Of a stretch of 64,000 bases of DNA, positions 22,547 through 33,657 are shown in pieces. The stretch lies in contig CM066321.1 of the NCBI GenBank assembly GCA_033807775.1, forward strand, positions 248,360,422-248,424,421, written 5' to 3'. The stretch's first letter is position 1. Each line of letters opens with the position of its first letter. Source of the DNA: Saussurea involucrata. Lineage: Eukaryota > Streptophyta > Magnoliopsida > Asterales > Asteraceae. Under the pieces are notes generated by a model. That model had not been told where the DNA came from and made no database searches. It saw only the letters and a program-made list of their open reading frames with translations. The translations under genes and the position numbers were made by a program.

Positions 22547-23907
22547 TTGTTTTGCAGAAGCAGTTTGTGCCAATATGGTATCTAGACTCCGGATGCTCAA
22601 GGCACATGACTGACAACAGAAGTCTTCTATCCACATTCCAAGAAAAACAAGATGGTGGATCAGTGACTTTTGGAGATAACAAAAAGGGGCATATCAAAGG
22701 CTATGGAGTCATAAAGAAAGAGAATATCACAGTACACAAAGTTGCATATGTTGATGGCCTAAAACACAACCTACTCAGTGTAAGCCAACTTTGTGACACA
22801 TGATTCGATGTACTGTTCAAAAGAACATTTTGCTTTCTACTAAGTGAAGACACAGGAATTGAACTTCTGCGAGCCAAAAGAAAAGGTGATCTGTATCTAA
22901 TGAACTTCAATGCCAAAAACAAGGACAACATTTGTCTTGTTGCAAGCAAAAGTGAAGAAGCCTAGCTATGGCACAACAGGTTCTGTCACTTAAACTTTCA
23001 TACTCTAGATAAACTGGTAAAACTTGATCTGGTCAAAGGTTTACCAAATGTTAAATTCAATAAGGATCATTTATGCTCTGCCTGTGAAATGGGAAAACTC
23101 AAAAGAGCTTCCCATAAAGGCTAAACTGATGTATCTTGTCCTAGACCTCTGTACATGCTTCACGTTGACCTCTGTGGTCCAATCGCTATACAGAGCCTAG
23201 GTGGCAAGAAATATATACTTGTCTTAATTGATGAGTTTTCACGTTTTACATGGGTTGAATTTGTCAAAAAGAAATCAGATGTTCCATGCATCTTGATTAA
23301 TCTAATGAAAAGAATCCAAGTTCTTTATGAGTGTAGAATTCTGAAGTTACGAAGTGACAATGGCACAGAATTCAAAAACTCTGTCATTGAAGCCTATCTC
23401 ACAGAAGAAGGAATATCCCAGAACTTCTCTGCCGCTCGCACCCCACAACAGAATGGCGTGGTCGAACGAAAGAACCACATGCTAGTGGAGGCTGCAAGAA
23501 CCATGCTTTCTGCATGTGGATTACCAATGACCTTTTGGGAAGAAGCAATTTCAACTGCTTGCTATACCTAAAATCGTTCAACAATCGTGAAAAGACACAT
23601 CAAAACTCCTTATGAATTGATCAACAAACGACGACCAAACATCAAGTTTCTCCATGTGTTTGGATGCAAATACTTTGTCTTAAACGACAGAGACTCAAGA
23701 GGAAAGTTTGAAGAAAAGGCTGACCAAGGCAAATTCATCGGATACTCTACCGCTTCAAAAGCCTACAGAGTTTACCTTCTAAAGTCGCGCACAATAGTAG
23801 AAAGCATCAATGTGTCCTTTGATGACTCTTTCCAAAAGACTTCTGAACAACTCAGTTCAGAACTCGGGCTAAACATGGAAACCTCTGGCATCTCAAAAAA
23901 CAAATGA
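22547..23907 (+). pseudogene. Element B protease and integrase
   Basis: The aspartic protease starts with IWYLDSGCSRHMT (catalytic DSG at 22585-22593) and continues through FGDNKKGHIKGYG and HNLLSVSQLC. After stops at 22801 and 22963 comes the integrase zinc-binding domain (HNRFCHLNF and CSACEMGK). The catalytic core follows with HVDLCGP, RSDNGTEF and NGVVERKN, supplying Asp, Asp and Glu. The C-terminal part has KFIGYSTASKAYRVY. More stops lie at 23122 and 23569. These domains process Gag-Pol and insert the cDNA. The stops inactivate this copy. Confidence 0.93.
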
Positions 23908-24634
23908 AGATTTAGGTCTTCTATTTCAAGAGATGTTCAACAACGACGTTGATCCCTCTGCGGGAACAAAAAGCACCTCTGCAAAATCACCTGTAAACGA
24001 AGTAAGTATCTCTCTGTCTGATCCATTTACTCCCTCATCCTCTTCTACAAATACTACAGGTACTGAAAATCTAACAGAAGATACGACGACAAAAGATTCT
24101 GCAACAGAGGTTATCCAAATTCTAACAAATCCAACAGAGGAAGCAACAACAGAAGAAACACCAGAGGGAAGTGAAGATGAAACCACAATACCTACAGAGA
24201 AGGAAATCCCAACTTTAATACTCATTCCTACAGAAGCTGAACCATCAACCACTTCAACTACAGAAGTTCAACTTGATGACTCAAATGATCATCTTCCACG
24301 AACAACTCAATGGACAAAAATCCATCCTCAAACACAAATCATCGGTAATCCCACTGATAAGGTAAAAACAAGATCAGCTTCTGCAAATTTTTGTTTCTTT
24401 ACCAATTTTATTAGTGTGATCGAACCGAAAAGGATTTCTGAGGCCCTGGACGACCCAAACTGGATGGATGCTATGCAAGAAGAGCTTCTACAATTTGAGC
24501 GAAACAAAGTCTGGACTCTAGTACCTCTGCCACGAGGGAAACATGCCATAGGGACTAAATGGGTCTTCAGAAACAAAAAGGATGAAGATGGAGTGATCAT
24601 TCGAAATAAAGCAAGACTGGTGGCCAAGGGATAT
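23908..24634 (+). pseudogene. Element B integrase-RT linker and N-terminal RT
   Basis: A Ser/Thr/Glu-rich linker, largely built from repeats of TEE/TTE and containing many CAGAGG words, leads into RT motifs. These are LPRTTQWTKIHP, RSASANFCFFTNF, WMDAMQEELLQFE, TKWVFRNKKDEDG and KARLVAKGY. At GATAT (24630-24634) the coding sequence is broken by the 2989-bp solo LTR and continues at 27629 in the same gene. The linker separates integrase and RT in this group. Confidence 0.9.
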
Positions 24635-27623
24635 TGTGACAACCGTCAAATTCACATCTCAGGTTAGAACTGCTTTGGATACCTCATTTTTTATGACATA
24701 GTTTACACAGTGCAATTTTAGCAGTAACACGGTACGATAGGAAAAAATGAGAAATTTTGCCTAAGAAATCCTTGAATTAGGAAATTATCCATAAATCTCA
24801 TAAAATGCCAACTTAATATATATTTATACTACAAGTATTTATGTAGTTGTTAGTTTTTATATATTTCAAGTTTATTATATATATAAATACTTTATTTTAT
24901 ACATGTATACCTTGTATTTTAACTTTAAAAGAGAATACTTGTATTTTGATTTTATTTTAAACCATGAAGTGACTAAAATACATTTGTCACACCACACACC
25001 CCCCCCCTCAAAGAGGCCGGCCACCCTCTCTCTCCCTCCATATGTATGCAACACTCTTCATCATTTCACCTCACTCTCTCATTTCAATCTCTCACTAAGA
25101 GAAAGTTGTCACCTCCTTCTCTCTCCATCTTCAAATCTTCACCCTCATCTTCATATCATCTTCAACTGTTCATCATAAACTCCAGCCCCTAAACTCTTCT
25201 TCTTCAAGAGTCCAAGGCAATCAAAGGTAAAAATAAGTGTGTTGGGTAAAATCCACACACATTCTTTCAAGACTTTTTCATCTTCTTGCATTTTAAAGTA
25301 TGATCTTCATCTTTTCTACACTTTCTTCATATCTTTTAAAATCATATTTTATAGGTCTTAATGTTTGTAGATTTACCATCATAACATCTTTTGTTAGTAA
25401 AAGATGGTGAATCCAAAATCAAACCAATGTTAAGACCAAAGATGAACATTTTAAACACATGCATGTAGTGTTCTTGGGAAATCCATCATTTTTGTTCAAG
25501 AGTCTCATGAATGGATCTTTGAAAACCATTAAAAACGTACTTAAACAAACATGCATGAGCTCAAAATACTGAATTTTTAGTTGCATGTTAATGTTCTTGG
25601 CAAGAACATCAACAATCTTCAAAATGGGTCTTTTATAAAAGTTTTCCAAGTTTGAGTTGATGGATAAATTGCATGCATTTTTAATGGATCACAAATATGT
25701 TTTGGAACTGAAAATAAGTGTATGGGTGAGAGTCAAATTGGATTTTGCATGCAAAAGAATAAGAATTTTGGTTTAAAAGTCAATTGGAGAGCACATGCAC
25801 AAGGTGTTGTTTGGACAGCTTGCTGTGAGATTTCACACCCCACTTCAAAGAGTCATATGTCACTCATTTTAACTCCAAATGGAGTGATTCTTTTTCTGGA
25901 AATCATTTTATTGTGTTAAGGTTCAAACCCAAGTGGTTTAATTCAAAAACTCAAAGATTTCATTTATCAAACAGTCCTCACAAAATCCGTGTACAAACAG
26001 CAAAGTCTTCTGTCGGGTTTTACGTCGTGTATTATTTCATGTACTTATACTCTTTAAAAATTATGAAACTGATGCCAAAGGTTTCCTAACTCATTGAACC
26101 AACTGGACACAAAATTTCATGATCAAATTATACCTGAAAGTTTCCCAAAGTTGGACACAAAGTGATATCAAATTCTGGACAATAAAGGACAAATTATTAT
26201 TTATTATTAAGGACTATTTCTAATCCCATTTCATCATTTCATGATGAAATAGTGGAGTATATAAGTATATCTTATATTTATGCAGTTTATTTATGTATTT
26301 TATTTATGTCTTTTATTTATGCATTTTATTTATTCTTTATCCCTTTTCATCTTTTATGATGAAATTGTGGAATGTTCATATATATAATATATTTATATAT
26401 ATTTATGCATTTTATTCTCGATCCCATTTCATCATTTTATGATGAAATAGTGGAGTATAAATATATATTATATCTATATATTTATACATTTAAATATTTG
26501 TTATTTCGTTTACGACCTCTAATTTTATCGTCGTTACGATAAAATTTCGGTTTATACATATATATGTACTATATATGTTTATGTTCTTTAAAACCCTTTT
26601 CGTTACTTACTGGGACGAAATTGTGGAAACTTTAATCTAAGAAGAACAATGTATACGTTTATTACGTTATAATATTAAAACACAACAAGGCATTTTATGA
26701 TGATTTGGATAGTTAGTACCGAACCTTCGAGATTGAGAACTGAATAGTGACCTTACGTTCATAGGTTTGAAGTAGGATCATCTCGGAGTACTTGTGGGAG
26801 ATTCCCGGATTCTATCGCGTATCATGTGAGTATTCACCGCCCCTTTTCAATGTTTTACATATTTTGGGGTGAAAAGCATGTGGTTACTACAACTATTTTA
26901 CACACCGATTATTTCGTTTTCTTGAAAATACGAAGCTTGCTTATTTATGCTCTATGGTATCTGTGTTGTTGAAAATGTTGTAAGTTTGAGTTTCTTTTGC
27001 TATCATTCAAAAGTCCCCGTTTACGTATACGTTACCCGTTAACTCATGGATTGAGCCGTTGGTAATTATGGATAACGTTATTTGGTTTGACACCCCACTC
27101 ACAAGTAGCTCTTGTTTGAGTGCATAATTATTGTTGTATTGGCGTATTGTTGGTGATAGAACATGCGCGTATGTGGAATGATTCCACCACTGTAGTAGGG
27201 GCAAAGTATGTCGGTATAGGTCGGGTAACGGGCTCAATAACTTAGCATTTTACATATGATTACCTTGAGCAAGTGGTTTTTATAACCGAATTATTTTGTC
27301 CCATTTGTGGATTTAAACTATTTTGCGATGGCAAACAATGTTATACTCATTAAACCTGTGAACTCACCAACTATTCATTAGTTGACACTCTCATTTACAT
27401 GCTTTTCAGGAGAACGTTCTTAAGGTTGGAATTTAGGAAGGCTACACGTGATGAAGCTTTCTTTACTATCTTTAAATTTTATGTTCATTTCCCTTTTGTA
27501 AAGACAATTGTAAAAGACAAGGTTTAACCTTTGAATGTATTTTGATGGTTGTTGTGATCTTGTAACTTTTGCTATGAAACTTGAGCTGTACATTCCGTGT
27601 TTCCGCTTTAGCGGGGTGTTACA
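24635..27623 (+). mobile_element. Solo LTR, probably gypsy, 2989 bp, inserted in element B RT
   Basis: The insert begins TGTGACAACCGTC, ends GCGGGGTGTTACA, and is flanked by identical GATAT duplications (24630-24634 and 27624-27628). There is no PBS, PPT or coding motif inside. The termini and size suit a Tekay- or Tat-like gypsy LTR. It contains a short CT-rich stretch with a plausible leader (25010-25225), a splice donor AAAG|GTAAAAAT at 25227 and a hairpin array at 26228-26620. Small open frames inside look random. It is the youngest dated insertion, because it lies in the youngest intact element. Confidence 0.9.
26228..26620 (+). repeat. Five-unit hairpin array with compensating changes
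   Basis: Five inverted repeats, spaced 76-117 bp apart, share flanks of ATCCC before and TAGTGGA or TTGTGGA after. Stems are 26228-26237/26241-26250, 26345-26351/26358-26364, 26426-26435/26439-26448, 26521-26530/26537-26546 and 26598-26603/26615-26620. Units 1-3 use TTTCATC/GATGAAA. Unit 4 uses TTTTATCG/CGATAAAA and unit 5 uses TTTCGT/ACGAAA, so both arms changed together. Confidence 0.85.
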
Positions 27624-28942
27624 GATATCGCCAAGAAGAGGGCATCGATTACGATGAAACTTTTGCCCCTGTTGCACGGCTCGAAGCAATAAGAATTTCC
27701 TTAGCCTTCGTAGCCCACAGAGGTTTTAAAGTATATCAAATGGATGTAAAATCTTCCTTTCTCAATGGAGAAATTCAAGAAGAAGTATACGTCCAACAAC
27801 CACCAGGATTTGAAAGCTCAAAGTACCCAAGGTATGTCTATTACCTCGACAAGGCTCTATATGGACTGAAACAGGCTCCAAGAGCATGGTACGAAAGACT
27901 TTCCACTTTTCTTCTCAATAACGACTACAACAGAGGTACCACTGATACAACTCTATTCTTTAAAGGTGAAGGAAATGAGCTTATTCTTGTACAAATATAT
28001 GTAGATGATATTATTTTTGGGTCTACAAATACACAAAAATGTAAATTTTTTGAAAAACTCATGCAGAGTGAGTTTGAAATGAGTATGATGGGAGAATTAA
28101 CCTTTTTCCTCGGACTTCAAGTCAAACAAACATCAGAAGGAATTTTCATAAACCAATCAAAATATGTCTCTGACATACTTTAAAAATACAGCCTCTCAGA
28201 TGCCTCTGTCATGAAAACCCCAATGGCCACTGGAAATAATTTTTTTTCAGATCCAAATGGCATCTCTGTCGAGTGCACGCTTTATAGAGGAATGATTGGG
28301 TCTTTATTATACTTAACAGCCAGTAGATCTGACATAATGCATACCACATGTCTTTGTGCAAGATATCAAGATAATCCTAAAAAGTCACATTATATTGCTG
28401 TAAAGAGAATCTTCAGATACCTCAGAGGGACCAAAAATCTTGACCTCTGGTATCCGCAGAACTCTGGTTTTGGACTAAAGGCATACACAGATTCAGATTA
28501 TGGAGGATGCAAACTCGACAGAAAGAGTACCTCTGGGAGTTGTCAATTCCTAGGTGGGAAATTAGTAAGTTGGACTTCAAAGAAACAGAATTGTGTCTCA
28601 ACATCTACGGCAGAAACTGAATACGTTGTTGCTGCTAGTTGTTGCTCTCAAGTTCTGTGGATGAAAACTCAGCTAAAAGACTTTGGTCACATCATTTGCA
28701 AAATCCCCATCTTCTGTGATTCCAAAAGTGCGATTGCCATCTCTGCAAATCCAGTACAGCATTCAAAGACAAAGCACATAGATATCAGGTATCACTTTCT
28801 GAAGTATCATGTGGAAAATCAAACCATCGAGATGCATTTTGTACCAACAGAATTTCAGCTTGCAGATTTATTCACCAAGGCACTTGATGAAAAAAGATTC
28901 ATTTACTTGGTGGGTAAATTAGGAATGATAAATATGGATTAA
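27624..28942 (+). pseudogene. Element B reverse transcriptase (C-terminal part) and RNase H
   Basis: Coding resumes after the solo LTR with RQEEGIDYDETFAPVARLEA. RT then shows VYQMDVKSSFLNGE, LYGLKQAPRAWYE and the intact catalytic QIYVDDIIFG near 28000, with FFLGLQVKQ. A stop at 28181-28183 breaks the frame. RNase H follows with TDSDYGGCKLDRKSTSG, STAETEYVVAASCC and CDSKSAIAIS, ending FTKALDEKRF and GMINMD at the stop 28940-28942. Apart from the insertion and one stop it is well preserved. The family synthesises cDNA in the particle. Confidence 0.93.
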
Positions 28943-30359
28943 CCTCTGTAAATATCTTTATCTTTATATTATACAGTATGTATATTTTCTGTTTTGTTTG
29001 TTTTTGTAAATTATTTTTTATGTAAAATTCTAAAATCTCAATTCTGAAAAATACAGAGATTCTGTAAGTCTACTCAGAACCTCTGACGATTCTTACAGAA
29101 CCTCTGTTACACGACCTATGTTATATACATTTACTTCTAATTATTTGAACCAAGCATAGGTCAAGGGGGAGCAGAGGAAAACAATCTTGATCTACAGAGG
29201 TTGATTAGATCAAGGGGGAGCAAAAAGGAGACCTTGCTTAATCTATAGAGATTTATAAGTCAAGGGGGAGCAAAGGAAGAGATGACAACAACAGAAGAAA
29301 AGAACATTGCCGGGCAAAGAAGAACAAAAAGGTTAGTATCTCGAACAAATTATTTTTGAAAATAATTTTCTAGGACACAAATTTCTAAATATGTTCTAGA
29401 AACATTATTAAACACATTCCAAATTAAATTTGATCAAAAAGAATGTTGAGTTTTCCATTATTAGAAATTTAAGTTCACAGAGCCTATGTTGAGTCCCACA
29501 GAGGTTCTGCAGACAAAAGCTCTGATCTTAAATCAATAATTCTTGGAAACTCTGTCAATCTTTTTAGGTGTCAAAATCGAAAAGAATCATCGCGTACAAA
29601 CACTGCAACAGAAGTATCCGATTACAGAGTTCTCTCCACAAGAAAGAACTTTTATAGACCAACACTTGTTTTAAAAAAAAGACTTTTTGCTGCACAAAAC
29701 CTTTTTCAAAAACAATTTTCTAGGACACCAGCTTTCAAACAGGTCCTAAAAACATTGTTAAAAACAATCAAAAACCTGGATGATCAAAAATGTTTATAAA
29801 TTATTAGTTATAAGAAATTTCTTGTCTCAGAGCCTCTGATGGCTCTGACAGAGGTCCAAAAACCTCTGTAAAGGAGTTTTTATACAAATAATTTATCGAT
29901 CCTCTCCATAGACTTTTCAACCATTCTTTGTGTAGGTACAACCTACAGAGGCAAGAAAAATAAGATTCTCAAATCACAGAGCCTCTGTCAGTTTTTACTT
30001 TAGGCATTTCTGTAACAGTAACGGTAACTTTTCTGCAAGTGAGAATCATGTGGAGGTAAAGAGGCCCACACACCTAGCATTTAATAAGGCCGCCCACGAT
30101 GTCTCGTCATAACTGACAGAAAGGACGTGTCATCTTTTCATTGGACCAACATGCAACACGTTCCTATGGAAAGTTGAACCCGCCGTAACCACTCAAGTGC
30201 GGACCCCAAATATTATTTACCTCAAAATATTAACCCTTTCAGATTCTACGACCACAAACTCAGTATAAAACCAAAGTTACCATACCTCACAAAAACTTTA
30301 CTCACTCTCTTCTCCGGCGAACCTGGAACTATATTCAAATCAACATTTTACTTTGCAAA
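28943..30359 (+). other. Element B spacer between pol and ORF3, purine tracts and CAGAGG words
   Basis: This 1.4-kb non-coding interval carries three copies of TCAAGGGGGAGC (near 29162, 29210 and 29261), the repeated PPT signature. Between 29041 and 30000 I count ten CAGAGG or CCTCTG hexamers, where about 0.5 is expected. TTCTAGGACAC and related direct repeats recur near 29369 and 29720. The last 120 bp look like a promoter and 5' UTR: TATAAAA at 30264, CT-rich sequence near 30300-30315, then the ORF3 ATG. I see no coding motif. Confidence 0.8.
30264..30270 (+). promoter_or_regulatory. TATA box of predicted internal promoter for element B ORF3
   Basis: TATAAAACC lies 96 bp before the ORF3 start codon. 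It is followed by a pyrimidine-rich leader (TTTACTCACTCTCTTCTCC) without upstream ATG codons, which is a good plant promoter layout. It is analogous to the TATA box upstream of ORF3 in element A, but without an intron. Confidence 0.5.
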
Positions 30360-31834
30360 ATGGCTTCTAGTTCCCACGCTGCTCAAAACTCTCCTCAACA
30401 CTCCCCAGTGCATTCAGAGCACTCCCAAAACCCTAACATCGCCGTAAATGCTGAAACAGAAAACTCCGGCGACTCTGCAAACTTTGCACCAACCACCAAC
30501 CTTCAACACTTTCTGATCAAAGAACATTTTGAGGACGTTCTACCTTTAAAATCCAACAACTGCTACCTGGTACCCTCACCAACAGCCTTCGGCGAAGCCC
30601 ATGCTCTTCTCCTCAATATCATGGAAAACCATATACTATACCCTCTCCTTTCCAAAACCCCAACCAAAATCCCTGCACGATATCTGAATCAATTTTGGCA
30701 AAGTTGCCGATTTGATTCAGATGATTCTCTGATAAAGGGCTACATTTCAAAGCCAGACAAGTCTGAGTACCTAGAACTCATGTTCAACAGAACCATGTTC
30801 TCACTAGAGTTCAACCTGCCAACCAGAGGTCTTCTTGGAATCAAGAAATATGCTGAGGTTCCTACGGACGAGGAGCTCTGCCGATTCGTAGAAATGTTAG
30901 CGTATAACACAACCCTAAGGAAACGCAATGATTTCCGCAGAGGCAGACTACCACCTCTGTGGAATACCCTGTTCTCCATCTTAAATCGTTGCCTCACAGG
31001 GAAAACCGGTAGCCCTGACCAAAGCTCATTCCAGATCCTGACCATCATGTATGGAATCTATTACGATATTCCACTTGATTATGCCACCATCATGATGCAG
31101 GAGATAGTGAATACGATCGACAGAAAGCTCGCAACTCAAAAGGCCAAAAAGAACACACCAGGGTATCTGCCTCCTCTACAATATCAAAGAATTCTAGGAG
31201 TAATCTTCGAGCCTCTACTTCAAATGCAGAAATGGCCAATGGAAGGGCCATCTGTAAAGCTTTATCCAATGAATAAAAATACTCCTACAGAGCATGAAGA
31301 CAACTACCCCCACTGCAGACCTCTGTGGAAGAACCTTCTGTCATATGCAACCGATGAGGATAGGAAATTAGAATATATACGCGTCCACAGGACTCCAGAA
31401 CCAAGTCCTGTGACACCCCCGCGTCTAGGAGCCCCCTTAGGTATAGATGTAGTAGAAAGGATGACAGAAGAGGAATGGGCTAGAGCTTTAGAGAAACATT
31501 ATTCAGTACAAGACCATTTCAAAGCCCAAAGAGAGAGTATTTACCCCTCTTCTCCGAAAAGAAAAAAACCTCTGCAGCAACACCGAAAAAGAAGAGCAAG
31601 AAAAGAAAACCCACAGAGGAAACTACAACCTCTGCAACTCAAACCTCTTCTCCACCACATGCTACAGAGACAAGAACTTCTGCACCTCCCTCCCCTCCAA
31701 AACAAAAGAAAAGGAAAACCAAATCCACAGAAGAGGGAGCTCCTAAGCCAAGGAAGAGAAAGTTAAAGAAGAAGAAACCAAGTTCACCTCTGCAGGTCAT
31801 CATAGAGGATGTCGAACAAGAAGAGGAAGATTAG
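30360..31834 (+). pseudogene. Element B ORF3, N-terminal globular domain and basic linker
   Basis: The start MASSSHAAQNS is the first ATG after the predicted TATA box. A Ser/His/Asn-rich tail leads to a globular domain with HFEDVLPLK, RYLNQFWQSCRF and LPPLWNTLFSILNRCL, the best conserved block of this post-pol family. The frame shifts near 31560 in an A-run. The correct continuation is a Lys-rich stretch (KKKSKKRKP, PRKRKLKKKKP) resembling nuclear localisation signals, then a TAG at 31832. CAGAGG words recur in the coding sequence. The protein has no signal peptide, membrane segment or enzyme motif. A nuclear, DNA-related role is only my inference from the basic clusters. Confidence 0.8.
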
Positions 31835-33657
31835 GCTATACCTCTGCAACCTCCCTCCCCAATAGTTTATACAGATCAACAGGGAGATTTCAATGCCTTC
31901 CTCAACAATCCCGACATTGCTCAAACCTTAGATCCATCAGGATGGGTCGCAGAACCATTGGATCAGTCTACAGAGGCTATGCGCACAACAGAAGTCATTT
32001 CTGCAGCTCAAGATACACAAACCTTGCACCCTCACGTACGAAAACTCATAGGATCTCATTCCATATATGATTCATTAAGAGCAGAAACAGAAATAGTAGC
32101 GCCTACAGAGGAAACCTCGGAAGAAGAGGTAAACATAGACTTTTCAATAGAGGAAGAGGTTAGGGTAGAAACATCAGAGGGTTCTGCAGAAAAAGATGCC
32201 GCAGAAGAAGAAGGCACACATCCCCAACCCCCTCCTAGTGCAACCCACATTTCTGATACTGCTGGTCTAGCGGCAGAGGGTATTATTGAAAAAGAGCAGC
32301 ACAGCTCGATCCCAACCCCACCCAGCCAGCCAGAGGTTACTCTTTCAACCTTTGTGCCTAATTTAACCGGGGAAACCATTCCTGGGGAGTGCTCTCGAAA
32401 GGACTCACCCATAGTTCATGATTTATTGCCCCAAATTACACTTGACATCCTAGCAGAGGAATTCGTTTCCTCTGCCACGCACACAACGATAGGGCCAAAC
32501 CTCCTTTCAGAGGGGAGTAGAGAGCACAATGATGAAGAGACTCTAGACAAGTCTCCAAGTCAACAGAAGGACATTCCAATACCCACCTCTGGAGTGGATT
32601 TGGACTCTGACCTTCACAGAACTTCTGTAGGGGTTGAAACTCATGTTTCTCCTCGAGGATCAGAAGGAAATCCTTCCACCCTCAACGTATAAACAGGGGT
32701 GAAAGAAGGTGTCCAAGGAACAAGGACAAACTCTGGAGACGAATGTGTTCCTCCAGAGGTTACCACGAGTTCACACGTATCAAGGGTGAGTTCCAAACCC
32801 TTGTCACCTCTGTGAACCAAACATTGGAAGAGTTGAAAAGCTCTTTCAAATCTTTTGCAGAAATTACATCCAAGGCCATCTCAGAACTAAACACCAAAAT
32901 GGACAACTTGTCCACAGAGGTGCAATCTACTCTAGCCCAGATGAAGTCTGCTGCCACAACTTCTGCCACCACACCTGCCTCTGCTGCTGCTGATTTTGAA
33001 AAAGTTGCAACTTCTGCCTTCAACAACTCGATCAAAATATATTTGGAAAAGATGAAAGAACAAGTGTCATCATCAAAAGTTATTACTCCAGAAGAACTGC
33101 AGAAAGCTCTACGACAAGTTCAGGAACAAACAACAGAAGCCACTCTAGCCATGAAACCTACCGACTACATGACAAGAGCACAGTTGACAGAAATTGGGCA
33201 AAGCATCTTGAATCAAATGACAGAATTTATCAGAGCCTTCACAATAACCAACGCATCTTACGTAAAAGACTTCAAAGCTAGTGTGGGAAAGATGTGGTTC
33301 AACACAGAGGCCGAAGTTCAAATTCTTCTTGGTCTCTGTGATGATCTCTGTGCCAAAATGATGGCAGTCGGGGCGAAGAAACCTGACACTACTTGCAGAG
33401 CAGAGGGTAAAGAAGATAAGGGTCAGGATGACTCTGATGATGATGATTCATCAGATCATCCTGAGGGGGAGAAACAAGGGGAAAACAAACAGAAACAGCT
33501 GCAACCCGTCCTCCGATATCAGCAGTACCAATTTCATCTGCACCCCCATCCCAAACCCAAGATCAAGGAACTCAACAGAGACCCACAGAGGAAACACCAG
33601 CCTCTGTGGAAACCACCTCTATCCTTGAAAAAGATGTCCCTGAAGTTCAAATCCTGA
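31835..33657 (+). pseudogene. Element B ORF3, acidic middle and coiled coil
   Basis: After the TAG at 31832 the same frame continues to 32692 with acidic Glu/Ser/Thr-rich sequence. A shift near 32790 moves into 32743-33657. There a heptad-rich stretch (FQTLVTSVNQTLEELKSSF, LNTKMDNLSTEVQSTLAQM) predicts a coiled coil of about 60 residues. A second helical part has TDYMTRAQLTEIGQSIL. The acidic DDDDSSDHPEGEKQGE follows, its EGE encoded by GAGGGGGAG (33463-33471). Equivalent coiled coil and acidic segments occur in A and C. They suggest oligomerisation, but no function is known. Confidence 0.75.

Noticed and set aside
24903..25178. Open frame of 91 codons in the solo LTR
   Set aside because: Pyrimidine-rich leader-like sequence giving a Leu/Ser/His-rich peptide, with no homologous motif. 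It is more likely a 5' UTR.
30360..31766. Host nuclear protein gene with basic C-terminus
   Set aside because: It lies between pol and PPT within intact LTR boundaries of B. The basic C-terminus of the long open frame beyond 31560 is also out of the original frame.
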